DNA of 64,000 nt from Balamuthia mandrillaris. Its lineage: Eukaryota; Discosea; Longamoebia; Balamuthiidae. The position numbers and the translations under genes are program-made. The notes under the pieces were generated by a model that was not told where the DNA came from, did not search any database, and worked only from the letters and a program-made list of their open reading frames with translations. The stretch is from assembly GCA_031835245.1 (NCBI GenBank), contig JAVKOQ010000097.1, positions 111,001 to 175,000 on the forward strand, given 5' to 3'. This document shows, piece after piece, positions 20,787 through 34,691 of this stretch (position 1 is the first letter of the stretch; the number at the start of each line of letters is the position of its first letter).

Positions 20787-22322
20787 ATGATGCCTGTGGC
20801 TCGGTCTGTAAAGAAGAAAGGAAGCTCTGAGGAGAAAGTGGGAAGCTCAGGAGGAAAGCAGAAAGCACGGGACCGGAAAGCAGAGGGAGAGAGGGAGAGA
20901 GCGGCAAGCGTGGTGGTGATGCCAAGCAATGGTAGGACAGCATCCAAGGGAGGAAAGGTTCGCAGTAAGATAAACTCGCGTTGGTCCAATGATAAGGAAA
21001 TGAAAGAGGGCTAGCTGGAGCACCTGCGCAGCGCTGGACATGACTGTCTGACGAACGTTTACACTTGGATTCACAACGACGTCGAAGCTCGGTTAAAGAA
21101 GAACTATTATCTTTGGCGAAGAAGCTGTTTTGGTCTGGCACCTACATGACGACACGACCTAATCAGTGCCTGAAAACGAGTGCTCTGAGAGAGAGAAACA
21201 ACTCTCATCGGCGCCCTGCCGTCATCTGTTACTCTTGTGGATTGGCGTCCTCTTGTTACCCTTGTGGATCGGTGCCCTCTTGTTACCCTCGTGGATCGGC
21301 GCTCTGCTGCTACTCTTGTGGATCGGCGCCTTGTTGTTACTCTTGGAGATGGGCGCCCTGTTACTCTCTCTCCTGGATCGCGAATGGGCATTACGCTGTC
21401 ACTCTTTCTCCTGCCATCGCTACGATCCTTTGTTCCTTCGTACCATGCTGTGTTCCTTCACACCTGTGTTCCTTCGTACCTTGCATTCTTTTGTACTGTA
21501 CTGCGTTCCTCAGTACTGTGCTCATTCCTTCATACTGTGCTTTCCTTTGTACCCTGCTGTGTTCCTTCATACCCAACATTCTTTCGCACTGGGCTATGTT
21601 CCTTCGTACTATTATTCTGCACCTTACTGCATCCCAAGCGGAGTTGTAGCTCAGCAAAGTCCATGTCAAAGGCTCTATCTATACGAGTTCGGCAGCTCTT
21701 TGGGGCCTTGGACTGTCAAGTGAGACGTGGTTCAATAGAAATCCGTTGGTATTGCCCTGCTGTAAATGGTGTACAAGGCCTTGAAGCCCTCGCACAGAAA
21801 GATTCCTTTACTTTAGGTGGTGAATACAAGATAAAAAGGGAAGAAGTAAGGATTCCGAGACCTGGGCAGAACATTTGGGCCGGGTTCGAACCAAAAGAGG
21901 CAAGTGACTGCAAGATGGGTTTGTCGTTGTGTTAGCTCTCTTTTTGGGACCTCAGTTTCACTAATATTATTCACCTACATCCAGCGCCTGGGGAAGAGTT
22001 TGCCCCGATGCAAGACGTTGTGGTAGATATTGTAAAAGAGTGTGAAGCTCTGGGTATGTCACTCAAAAAGACATGCTTCCTTCAACAGCTTGGCGCTCGT
22101 CTGCCAGATGCTGTGCTGCTCATCGAGAGCGTGGACCCCTCTTTACTTGGAGTATGTTGGATTGACAAAATTTCGCTTATTATCGGCGAGAGCGACCAAG
22201 GGGCTACCATCACGACCTTTATGAGCGATGGACCTCACCATCAGCACTTTGAAGCCGAAGACCTACCTGACAAGGTGGTGGAACAGTTTGCTTTGGCCTA
22301 CGAACAACTTAACCAGAAATAA
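20787..22322 (+). CDS. Unrecognised protein, four exons
   Basis: A consistent four-exon model starts at the ATG at 20787 (MMPVARSVKKKGSS). Exon 1 is Lys/Ser-rich. Exon 2 (21014-21137) reads LEHLRSAGHDCLTNVYTW then HNDVEARLKKNYYLWRR. Exon 3 (21655-21916) gives KALSIRVRQLFGALDCQ, RRGSIEIRWYCPAVNGVQGL and ending FEPKEASDCKM. Exon 4 (21986-22322) gives APGEEFAPMQDVVVDIVK, LLGVCWIDKISLIIGESD and ends YEQLNQK. Every junction is in phase, which supports the model. Beyond a basic N-terminus the product (about 300 residues) shows no motif I know. Intron 2 is about 517 nt and made largely of minisatellite repeats, far longer than its neighbours. Confidence 0.6.
21230..21625 (+). repeat. Two adjacent minisatellites inside one intron
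   Basis: At 21236-21375 a 27-bp unit (core GTGGATCGGCGCCCTCTTG) repeats about five times with drift. At 21420-21625 a different degenerate unit of about 20 bp (core TGTTCCTTCGTACC) repeats about nine times. Both lie in intron 2 of the unrecognised gene. Because 27 is a multiple of three, the first array leaves open frames that mimic coding. Confidence 0.85.
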
Positions 22323-22671
22323 AAGTTTATAACATGTTTAATGGTTGTGCAATACTATTGGCAAGTACCCATCCGTCCGTGTGTTCCTGTTTCTTCATAA
22401 GTTTGGCTACTGTCTGAATGGAGTAGGAAAGTTTTGGGTGGATAAACTACCTTATGGATAAACTTTGACCGCATGACTGTGCATCTGGGGGAAAAAGCTG
22501 GTCGTCGGATTCGTCTAAAAAGGATTTTCCGACAAAACTTTACACAAGGAAGAACCAGAGTGAGAATCTCTTGCTCCTTTCCGCCTACATTAAACTTGCA
22601 CATTTTGCAAATCTTGCACAGAAGAGACCAAGACTTGGTGTTTTTTATTCTAACTCCGATGAGGGGGAAAA

Positions 22672-22713
<42 letters not shown>

Positions 22714-23058
22714 ACCGTTTTTTTTAAACCAAGCAGCACGAATTTCGGCCACACACTCCGCCTTTCCGCTTGTTTCTTGTTATTTGTTTTCTTCGTTATC
22801 TCCTCCTGTGTGTTTGGGACAAGCGCAAGGGCTAGACTGTCGAACAGGCAGAGGGTCGGGCTGATCACTCGCGGAAAGAAACTCTTGCTTTTTTCCTGGG
22901 CTAGCATCCTCTCTTCCTTCACATCCAAAAAATGCATCCTCCCTCTGCGGCGTACAGGACGACTTTCGTACTCTTTTTTTCTTCCTCCTCTTCTTTGGGA
23001 AAGATAAGATACGCAATTGCGAGCAATGAGGCAGAGGGAGAAGGGAGAGATGACAAGC

Positions 23059-23102
<44 letters not shown>

Positions 23103-23457
23103 CAAAAGGAAAGAAAGGAAATAACAAACCCAAGTACTGTATATCTATCTCTCCCAAATCCATTATCATCCATCATTCCATAGCCACATCCACATCCATT
23201 CCATTCTCCAAACTAAACTCTTCAAGAAAAAAAAAATCCACAAAGAATCCACATTTATCCACCTTTATAAAGCAGGCCCGCAGCACTCTCATCCATCATT
23301 GACTAACATTCTATAACATCAAGTACCAAATAGACAACCACAAAGAAACAACATTAAACAACGGAAGCATCACTCCTATCTACGTAGATAGATAGTTGCG
23401 GTGCATGGAAAGAGAGTGTTAGTCAATGATGATGTCGGTAGCAGTAATGCTGTCCAT
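22323..23457. other. Intergenic between two convergent genes
   Basis: About 1.1 kb without a supported gene. It holds (GA)n runs at 22677-22708 and 23063-23098, a TTTATAAAG sequence near 23265, and the inverted repeat and palindrome listed separately. A - strand reading near 22400-22640 (LCKICKMCKFNVGGK) has cysteines, but no start, splice signals or continuation could be established. Confidence 0.45.
23290..23434. repeat. Inverted repeat with central 16-bp palindrome
   Basis: The arm at 23295-23312 (CATCATTGACTAACATTC) recurs in reverse complement at 23413-23434 (AGAGTGTTAGTCAATGATGA), with one mismatch over about 19 bp. Between them, 23376-23391 is a perfect palindrome CTATCTACGTAGATAG. 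The block ends 24 bp before the stop codon of the RS-protein gene, so it lies in that gene's 3' UTR or terminator region. Confidence 0.75.
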
Positions 23458-24963
23458 TTAGTCTTCCTCGTTGATGAGACGTTGTCTCTTGTCAGCACCA
23501 GGGCTGGGCGTACGGGAAGGTGGGCTGCGAGATCTCTTGCGGTCCCCTTAAAAATCGTGCATCAATTGTCAGAGAGATGACCAATAAGAGAGGAGAGAAG
23601 AGAAAATACCAGGACTACGGGGGGAACGTGTAGGAGTAGCAGAGCGTGGCCTTGGGGAACGGGGAGAGGGGGAACGTCTGTACGGCGAGCCGCTGCGGCC
23701 ACGGCGAGGAGAACGAGGGGAGCGCGGTTCGGCTGCCCTGCTACTGCTGCTTCCTCCAGGTGAAGGTGGAGACCTAGGCGCCGGTGACCTTGTTCTAGGA
23801 CTGCGACGCGGAGAACGCCCTGTAGTGGATCGTCGTCAGGATGATACCAGAAAAGATAGCAAAGAGGGAGTGAGAAGAGAAGAGAAGAGAAGAGAAGAGA
23901 AGAGAAGAGAAGAGAAGAGAAGAGAAGAGAAGAGAAGAGAAGAGAAGAGAAGAGGAAAGAGAAGAGAAGAGAACGATGAAGAGAAGAGAAGAGAAGAGAA
24001 AGAAGAAAGAGAAGAGAAGAGAAGAGAAGAGAAGAGAAGAGAAGAGAAGAGAAGAGAAGAGAAGAGAAGAGAAGAGAAGAGAAGAGAAGAGAAGAGAAGA
24101 GAAGAGAAGAGAAGCAGACCACGAGGAGAAGGAGAACGACGAGAGCGGCGGGGGGAGCGTCTAGGAGAACGTGAACGACGACTCCTGGTGCTACCATCGG
24201 TGCCATAGCCATAGAAATTCTGCTTGCGGTTGAGTCCGACATCCCAATCTATGCGCAGGCGACGTCCATCCAAATTATAGCCATTGTATCTTTTAGAAAG
24301 AGAGTGAGAAAGAGGTTTTAAGAGAGGTCACAGACTTACAACAAGCTATTGCACAAAGACAAAACAAACCTTTCATAGGCATCTTCGGCATCTCTTCGGT
24401 GCTCATACTCGACAAAGGCGTAGCCTTTGCTTTGACCAGTGCGTTTGTTGTAGCCGACGGTAACCTGTCGAATGGGGCCACAGCGCTCAAACTCGCGGCC
24501 GAGGTCCCTCTCTCGCATGTGATAGGGCAAGTTACCAATGAAGAGAGTGGTGGAGTCTCTCTTATCCCGCTCTAATCCTCTGCTCCTTTTTATTTTAAGT
24601 GGATGAAAGAAGAACCGCAGGCGATTAAATTAATCAAAGTTCGTTGTGTGTTCAGAACAGAGGATATGAGATACGTACTGTGACCTGAAGCCACGCACAG
24701 GGGAGCGAGAACGGCGTGATCGTTCGGGCGAATGCCTGCTACCTCTTCTTCGTTCGGGCGAAGGTGAACGGTGGTATGACTTTTTTTTTTTTGGGGGAGG
24801 GGGGGGGATAATCCAAACTCGACCGATTAGTTATCATTATTTTTTTTTTGAAACCTAGATGTGAGGCCAACCCACCATGGTTTTCTATCTCTCTTGTTGG
24901 AGGGGGGCTGCGGCCAGGCCTTTCTGCAATTGCAGCCACTTGCTGTTGTCGCTTCTGCTGCTG
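23458..24963 (-). CDS. RRM plus RS-domain splicing protein
   Basis: SR-type RNA-binding protein. Reading down the - strand: an exon with QQKRQQQVAAIAERPGRSPP (24963-about 24870), then SYHRSPSPERRRGSRHS and SRRSRSPVRGFRSQ (24780-24680). A single RRM follows, with RNP2 TTLFIGNLPYH, RNP1 KGYAFVEYEH and the end NGYNLDGRRLRIDWDVGLNR. A long RS/SP-rich tail (RRSRSPRRSPRRSRRSPSPRG ... ) ends with RQRLINEED at 23458. RS repeats on both sides of the RRM recall Tra2-type proteins, but the RRM is not a clear match to any one family. The start codon was not found: no ATG lies in frame in the 24963 exon, and the join to the 24780 exon is out of phase with the visible donors. The 5' end is therefore unresolved. 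Confidence 0.8.
23868..24117 (-). repeat. (AGAAG)n array, about 250 bp, in intron
   Basis: A pentanucleotide AGAAG repeat on the + strand (CTTCT on the sense strand) with a GAACGATGAAGA interruption at 23971-23982. It fills the intron between two RS-domain exons of the RRM/RS gene. Confidence 0.95.
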
Positions 24964-25238
24964 GATAAAAAAAAACAGATCTTTGCGCTTGAGGGGTTTT
25001 TTTGGGGTGTGAAATACTAACCCAAGAGAGCAGGAAGAACGAAGAGAGAAAAAAAGGGGGATTTTGTTTGCAGGAAATGCGATTTTCTTTTGATGATTAC
25101 AAGAACAAAAGAAAATGTCTCTCTCTTGGAAGAAGTGGTGTTTTTTGGGGCCAAAAAAAATATTGTTCAGCTACAACGTTTGTCGGTCCAAACTCGTTTT
25201 TTTGCAGTCTAACACAAAAAATGCATCCATTTTGTTTT

Positions 25239-25545
25239 TTACTTCTTCTCGGTGGTGGTGGCCTGGCCAGCACCAGCGTTGGGTCCCTTGCGGCGGCCAC
25301 CAGGTCCAACCACAGCGTTCACAAAGCGCCTGTTGTAGATGATCCTCTTCTTGGCGCGGCCGGTCTTGGCCTTCTTCTTCTCAACGGCTTCAACCTTGGG
25401 GGTCTGTCCCCTCACCTTACCAGCACGAGCCAATCCTCCGTGAACCTTACCTGAGGATTACAAAGGAATAAAACACCGGTCAATGTTCCATTCGATCACT
25501 AAACGCAACGCAAAAATCAAAGAGCGGAGATGAACACTCACCCAT
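25239..25545 (-). CDS. RPS30: Small ribosomal subunit protein eS30
   Basis: A component of the cytosolic 40S subunit. There are two exons: 25545-25542 carries only ATGG, and 25450-25239 carries the rest. The join gives [20 protein letters not shown], then [24 protein letters not shown] and [11 protein letters not shown], ending ATTTEKK. It is about 71 residues, with no ubiquitin-like (FUBI) domain in front, unlike animal FAU. The intron directly after the start codon is unusual and resembles that of VPS35. It is divergent from CIAO2B, and an ACCCTAA telobox-like core lies between them near 25666. Confidence 0.95.
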
Positions 25546-25806
25546 TGTCTTTCCTGCAAGCTGTGTTTACTAGTAACAAACTGTTTCTTTGGCGTTGAGA
25601 GGGGCGGAATGAAGTCTTTTGTTTTTATTTTTTGTCCCGCCTGAGGGGGCATCTTCAAGATTTTACCCTAAAAGGTTCTTGTAATTTTCTCAGTTGCGGA
25701 GTTTTGAGTCTGTAATGCCTTCGAAATTTCAAGTAACCCACGTCATACATTGTGTCGACATAAAACATTGCAAAAGAAGAAAAGAAGCCAGAGAGGAGAG
25801 AGGAGA
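25546..25806. promoter_or_regulatory. Divergent promoter, eS30 and CIAO2B
   Basis: 260 bp between two start codons. It contains TTTTACCCTAAAAGG (about 25663-25677), matching the telobox core seen in other promoters of this window and, in plants, in ribosomal protein promoters. No TATA box is evident. Confidence 0.4.
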
Positions 25807-26283
25807 ATGGAACTACAGAACCCAAACCCGGTGGTGTTTGCCGTGTCCAAACTGGACAGGAGGCGGGAGCGAGGGGTGGCAGATGATGAGGAGCGCGAGG
25901 ACGTTTATGACGAGTTCGACGCTCTGGAGGTGTTCGACCTCATACGACGGATCAACGACCCAGAACACCCCCTCACGCTCGAGCAGCTAAACGTGACACA
26001 GCATCAGAACATACAAGTGGATGACAAGACCAACAAGGTCATTGTTCACTTCACCCCAACCATTCCCCACTGCTCCATGGCCACACTGATAGGTCTCTGC
26101 ATTCGTGTGAAGCTGTTGCGCTCCTTGCCACGCCGGTTCAAGGTGGACATCATGGTCACTCCTGGCTCTCACGCCTCGGAAGAAGCCGTGAACAAGCAGC
26201 TCAACGATAAGGAAAGAGTGGCGGCTGCTCTGGAAAACAAAAGCTTGTTGGAGGTTGTGGACAAGTGTATCGCCACTGCTTGA
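25807..26283 (+). CDS. CIAO2B: Cytosolic iron-sulfur assembly protein CIAO2B/MIP18
   Basis: Targeting-complex subunit of cytosolic Fe-S assembly (with CIAO1 and MMS19), which delivers clusters to nuclear and cytosolic enzymes. A single exon of 158 residues. Key stretches are [14 protein letters not shown]-like ([17 protein letters not shown]), [20 protein letters not shown] with the conserved reactive Cys, [50 protein letters not shown]. The start at 25807 fits the family's length. The absence of introns is unusual in this intron-rich window. Confidence 0.95.
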   Translation: MELQNPNPVVFAVSKLDRRRERGVADDEEREDVYDEFDALEVFDLIRRINDPEHPLTLEQLNVTQHQNIQVDDKTNKVIVHFTPTIPHCSMATLIGLCIRVKLLRSLPRRFKVDIMVTPGSHASEEAVNKQLNDKERVAAALENKSLLEVVDKCIATA

Positions 26284-26567
26284 CTAAAGAACCAGACGGC
26301 AAATTCAAGCAATCACCTAAGGAGCCACTTCTTTTTGCGACAGACTGATCCGCTTCTCGTCTTCCACCATTCTGATCCCTACTGCTAGCAAGAAGACGAA
26401 ACAAACAAAAACAAGACGACCATGAGAGGAAAATGAAGAAAAAAAAGGTGTTGTAAAAAAGACTTTTTTAAACAAGTGTAAAAAGAATACAACAACATAA
26501 TAATATTTAAACAGCATACTACAAAACCACAAAACAAACACAACATCGCCAAAAGCGGAGGATACAG

Positions 26568-29249
<2,682 letters not shown>

Positions 29250-29882
29250 CTTTGCTTTTTGCTTTTATTTTAATTCTTTGTGCCCATTTTTTTGTGTTTT
29301 TGGGAAACCAAGGGGCCTAACGCCAACGTTTCAATGGCTGGAGTCTTAGACATTTTCTGCCCTTGTCAGTGTGATCGTCTGCTGGAATTGAACAGTGCAC
29401 GCATAAAGGGTTTGATTGTCTACAAGAACCAGCGCCAATCCGGTCAGACATTCTGCTGTAGCCTTGCGGTTTCCTGGGGTCATTACACGAAAATACCAGG
29501 GAAAGAAAGAGGAGGAAACCAAAATCGAGAGAGAGAAGAAAAACCACCGCCATACCACCGCCCTACCCCAACCACCACAAAGAACAGAAGAGAGGCGGCC
29601 TCACACCTTTTGCTGCTGTCAAATCACTGCTTACTGCAGCTGCAAAGCGAACAAAGAAGAGACAACGTACTGCGCGCGTGCCAAAGCGCAAAGCAGAGCA
29701 ATCCAAGCCTATCCTCCTCCTCCTCTGATTTGGAGGAACAACAAACAACAACAAAGGGGGTTGTCATATCAAACTAAAAAGGGGGAAAGTAAGGAGGATC
29801 AAACTCAAGTCCACCTTTTTTTTTTCTCTCTCTCTCTCTCTCTCTCCCTTTCTTTTTCCTCGTATTTTAAGGGAGGCATCGA
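29250..29882. other. Intergenic, divergent region of Hippo kinase and site-1 protease
   Basis: About 630 bp. It is T-rich near 29255-29300, purine-rich at 29500-29700, and has a (TC)n run at 29826-29846 just before the protease ATG. Overlapping readings exist in several frames, but none has protein-like conservation or splice support. Confidence 0.4.
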
Positions 29883-30431
29883 ATGGAAAGGGAGGTGAAG
29901 GGAAGGATCAAGTCACGGCGACGAAAGAAAGGTGGCTTGTTGCTTGTTGGGTGGCGTACCGTTCTGAACCCCTCCACCCTCTTCTTCTTCCTCTCCTTGC
30001 TGCTTTTAGGCTGCTTTGATACCTCCTCCACTGTTGCAAAGACTCCATCCTCCTCTCCTTCTACCTCTTCTTCGTCATCCTCTTTTGCTTTTCATGCAAC
30101 GACCGTTGAAGATGGTACTGGTCATCGTCCTCCTTTGCTTCTCTCTCTCTCTCTCTCTCTCCCTGCATGAACAAATAATGAAAGAATCTATGCAAAAACA
30201 ACAGAGTTTATAGTGCAGTTTAGGAGTTATGGTTATCAGAAGGACCTCGAGCCTTTGCTGCGTGCCATACTTCCCTCTTCTCTCGGCTGGACCCTTGTGC
30301 CACGCCACAACCCCGCTTCCACCTTTCCTACCGACTTTGCTCTCATCAAAGTACTTGTTTCTATCTCTCTCTCTCTCTATCTCTCTTTTCTGCAATTTCT
30401 TCTTTCTTCGTATAGTTTCTATTTCGATTTT

Positions 30432-30467
<36 letters not shown>

Positions 30468-31049
30468 TCCTCCTTCTCTTACCAGTTGTTATTTTCTTTC
30501 TCTTTCTTTCTTTCGAACCACAACAAAATTGAAAAATAGGTATCAGGCAAGAACGCAACACGAGAGGTGTTAGGTCCGTTGCAACGGAGCAACCAGGTCA
30601 AACGTGTCATCCCGCAACGCAAGTTTATCAACGCGTTGAAGGAGTTCGAAGTGGGCCATACCCACGATGACAACCACCACCACATTAATCTTCATCAAGA
30701 CAACGACGTGAAGACTGCCGACTCTACCAATAGAGTTCATCCTGTTACTCCAAATAAGAGTAGCAAATACGGTCAACACGTTCCTTTTGATGGGTTGATG
30801 CGCGGAAGGTATGAAACAGCCTTTGTGTTTGTCTAATCATACTTATTCTTAATCTTCTCATAAATCAACAGACAAAGTGGGGATTTCTCTTCGGAGGATG
30901 AAGAGGGTTGGTCCCAGAACTTTAGTACATCGAGGCGGTTGCATTCTTCTCTAATGCAGGTTACTCATCGTCTCAATGCAGATTATCTGTGGGACAAAAC
31001 TTATACGGGTATCCCTTCGCACGCGCGCTCTCTCTCTCTCTCTCTCTCG

Positions 31050-31099
<50 letters not shown>

Positions 31100-31898
31100 C
31101 TCTCGCTCTCTCGCTCTCTCGCTCTCTCGCTCTCTCTCCATACCAATCATTTAATGAATAAATCACCAAAAGGAACGGGGGTCAGAGTGGCTATATTTGA
31201 CACAGGCCTGCGCAAGGACCATCCTCACTTCCGTAACATAAGAGAAAGAACGAATTGGACAGATGAAAACTCATTAGAGGATGGCTTGGGCCATGGTACG
31301 TTTGTGGCTGGCGTCATTGCCTCTCAGAGCGAGTGTTTAGGCTTTGCACCTGACGTAGATCTTTACATCTTCCGTGTCTTTACCAACGATCGAGGTACGT
31401 TATTATTTTTTTTGCTACCTTCCGCTATGATGTTACATCACTTTAATTCTTTTCCGCAACTTAACTTATTCAACTGAAGTCTCGTATACGTCGTGGTTCT
31501 TGGACGCTTTCAACTATGCCATTCACACCAAGATCAATGTCCTTAATTTGAGCATTGGCGGACCCGACTTTATGGACATGCCCTTCATTGAGAAGGTATG
31601 GGAAATGAGCGCCAACAATATCATTGTTGTTTCTGCGATAGGCAACGATGGTCCTCTTTACGGGTATCTCTCTCTCTCTCTCTCTCTCTCTCTTTTCCTC
31701 CTTTACTTTCAATCAGGGACTAATAAAGCCTTAAAGGACGCTAAACAATCCTGCTGACCAATTGGATGTCATTGGAGTGGGCGGCATTACTTTCCAAGAC
31801 ACTATCGCCCCATTCTCCTCCCGTGGCATGACTGCATGGGAGCTGCCCAGCGGCTATGGTCGTGTCAAACCCGATATTGTAGCTTATGGTACAACTTC

Positions 31899-31940
<42 letters not shown>

Positions 31941-33831
31941 GCCTTTATTTATATTTTCCTGTCGAAGGCGAGAGTGTATCTGGGTCACGTATCTATGGCG
32001 GTTGTAGGTCGCTTTCAGGGACGAGTGTGGCCTCTCCCGTTGTGGCTGGCGCTGTAGCACTGCTTGCAAGCACCGTCCCGGAGCGACAGCGATGGTCTAT
32101 TCTGAACCCAGCTAGTATGAAGCAGGTGCTGGTGGAGACTGCAGAAAGATTGCCTGATGCCAACATTTTTGAGCAGGGCATGGGTAAACTCAATTTGTTG
32201 AACGCTCATAAGGCGCTCAGGACTTATACGCCGCGTGCCTCGGTCGTGCCCAGCTCACTCGATCTGACTGATTGTCCTTACATGTGGCCTTATTGTAGTC
32301 AGCCAATGTACTTCTTTCCCCTCTTATTCCCTTCTTCATTCTCTTTGTTCTTCGTATTCATCCCTCTGTCTATCTTCATCTGTATGTCTTCCTGTTTTCC
32401 TTTTCCTTATTGCTTTTGCTCTCTTTAGCTATTATGGAGGAATGCCGACCATAGTTAACGCAACCATCCTGAATGGTATGGGTGTAGTTGGAGAAATCAC
32501 CGAAACGCCACAATGGCTGCAAGGTGTTAATGGAGAAAAAATAGAGGTATGTCTCCCTCCCCTCCCCTCCCTCCCCTCCCCTCCCTCCCTCCAATAACGT
32601 GCTTCGTGTGCCACACAGCTCGCCTTCGAACACAGTGAGCAGCTTTGGCCATGGACAGGCTATTTAGCAATTCACATTCGAGCAAGTCCTACAGCTCGCA
32701 ACTGGGAAGGTGAAGCGGAGGGCATAATCCGCTTTACCGTTTCTTCTCCTCCTGCTGTAACGTTTTCCTTCTATCTCTTTTATTCATTTTGATATGCTTT
32801 TGACATTTAAATTTATCGCTACCTCGACATTGAACTGCAGGTAGGAGAAACTCAAAAAAGGAGCACAACTGTAGAGTTGCCGCTGAAAGTTAAAATTGTA
32901 CCAACACCACCCAGAGAAAAGAGAATACTTTTTGATCAATATCACAACCTTCGCTATCCTTCTGGTTACTTCCCTCGTGATGCACTCTGGATGAAGGTTT
33001 GCTCTTTGCTTACTTCTCTCTCCCAACCTATTCTGCGCTTCAATAACGAAGATTTAATGGTAACAACTACCAGACGGAACCATTTGATTGGAATGGAGAT
33101 CACATACATACAAACCTCAAAGATATGTACACAATGTTGCGGCGGTATGGTTACTTTGTGGAAGTGCTGGGCTCTCCCTTCACCTGCTTTAACGCCTCTG
33201 AGTACGGCACCTTATTGCTGGTCGATCCCGAGGAGGAATTCTTCCCCGAGGAAGTGACCAAGTTGTACCAAGATGTCACCGAGTTAGGTCTATCAGTATT
33301 AGTCTTCGCTGATTGGTACAACGCAGACGTAATGCAAACTATCAAGTTCTTTGACGAGAATACACGGCAATGGTGGACTCCAGCTACTGGGTATATACAG
33401 TCTTTGCATCTATATGTCGTCTACAAATTTTGCTTACTTTCTTCTTCTTCTTCTTCCTTCTTCTTCTTTCTTCTTGTTCTTCTAAACCTTCTCTCGTTGA
33501 CGAAATGCAGAGGAAGTAACGTGCCTGCTCTGAATGATTTGTTGAAGCCATTTGGGATAGCTTTTGGAGATAGAATCTATGACGGAGAATTCCAACTGGG
33601 TGACGATCAACGCCACGCTGCGCTGGTACCTCATCCTTCTGTTGTTCTCTCGGTGCAAAAAACATGAATGCTGACTTGTATCTGTTGTAGTTTGCTTCTG
33701 GCACCGCTATAGCTTCGTTCCCAAAGGGCGGCACTCTTTTGTCGCTTCCTCTTCACGACCAAACAGTGGATATTTTAACCAATCAGGAACACACTGAAAT
33801 TGTACAAGTACCAGTTCTAGGAATGTACGTT

Positions 33832-33882
<51 letters not shown>

Positions 33883-34691
33883 CCCGTTTTTCTTCAAATA
33901 ACAGAAGGACTGATTCGTATGCAGGTTAACAACGCAAGGACAAAACCTGACACGGGGAGGAAGAATCGCTGTATTTGGCGATTCAAGTTGTCTAGACAAC
34001 ATTCACCAACGGAGAGGAGATACCATACCTCAACAATGCTTGTGGCTGTTGGAACGACTGCTGCAGTACTCCTCTCGGGGCTTTCTCGATACGAACGTGC
34101 TGCTGGGCGCAGAACAACTGCGGCATACTTTTGTGTCAACCGTTGTGCAGCCTCCGATGCGCCTGCCTTCCAGTGACCTTCCCAAGTTCTCCAAAGTGTT
34201 AAATAACAACAAGGGGGCAGGCCTCACTGGACCTCGCTACGCTACTCTGCCCCAGTGCAGCAACAAACAGTGGCTTACTTTCTCCAAGTCTCGCGATATA
34301 GTGCATATCGAGTGGATGGTAACAAATTTCTCTTCTTCTTCTTGTTCTTCTTCTTCCCATTTTCTTTTTTTTAAAATTATTTTTTGCTATCTCCTTCTTA
34401 TTTAGGATGAAAACAATGTGAACACGGCCACCGGCCGAGGTCCCTTGAGCTACTCTCCAGAAACTCTTCCCTTTGAACAAACCGAAAACCTTGAAAGAAG
34501 TACACCCTTCTCTCTCTCTCTCCCTCTCCTCTCTTGTACTTATTGTTTTTTGTGGAACAAAAGGCAATGTAGGGGATTACTTTGCAGGATACTTGGTGCT
34601 CTGCGTGGTGGTGCTGGCCGCCATGGTGGTGGGGTACCATCGGAGTCAAACGCCTCGCCTCGCTCGCCGGATAAACTCTTCTTCCGTATAA
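29883..34691 (+). CDS. MBTPS1: Membrane-bound subtilase, site-1 protease
   Basis: Golgi serine protease of the S8 family, which in animals cleaves SREBP, ATF6 and lysosomal targeting factors. The ATG at 29883 gives a signal anchor ([18 protein letters not shown]). The pro-region contains [18 protein letters not shown] and [11 protein letters not shown]. The catalytic triad is Asp in [18 protein letters not shown], His in [16 protein letters not shown] and Ser in [19 protein letters not shown]; the oxyanion Asn is in AIGNDGP. Downstream stretches [26 protein letters not shown] and GDSSCLDN are typical of site-1 proteases. One C-terminal membrane helix ([20 protein letters not shown]) is followed by a short basic tail, with the stop at 34691. 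About 15 exons; intron arrays of (CT)n are frequent. Autocatalytic sites cannot be judged from sequence alone. Confidence 0.93.
31023..31138 (+). repeat. (CT)n array with CTCTCG variants
   Basis: About 110 bp of CT dinucleotides interrupted by regular G substitutions (CTCTCTCGCTCTCTCG), in the site-1 protease intron directly before the exon carrying the catalytic Asp. The intron's donor is GTATCCCTTC, close to a minor-spliceosome donor. Confidence 0.95.
33836..33878 (+). repeat. (CT)n array in site-1 protease intron
   Basis: A run of about 20 CT units on the sense strand. Similar shorter runs occur in other introns of this gene at 30136-30163, 30436-30465, 31668-31693 and 31903-31931. Confidence 0.95.

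Noticed and set aside
20482-21014. Poly-Arg, poly-Glu, poly-Lys and poly-Phe ORFs over the TTC/TTG repeat
   Set aside because: Open in several frames because the repeat unit is a multiple of three; no start context or splice support.
21230-21390. 27-bp repeats as a CRISPR array
   Set aside because: Units are contiguous without unique spacers, and the sequence is eukaryotic intron DNA.
21107-21935. Arg/Thr-rich and Leu-rich ORFs through the minisatellite
   Set aside because: Arise because the 27-bp unit keeps frame; the in-phase exons on both sides skip it.
23825-24273. Long ORFs over the AGAAG array on both strands
   Set aside because: Repeat translations (RREEK, LLFSS); only the flanking RS-domain exons are coding.
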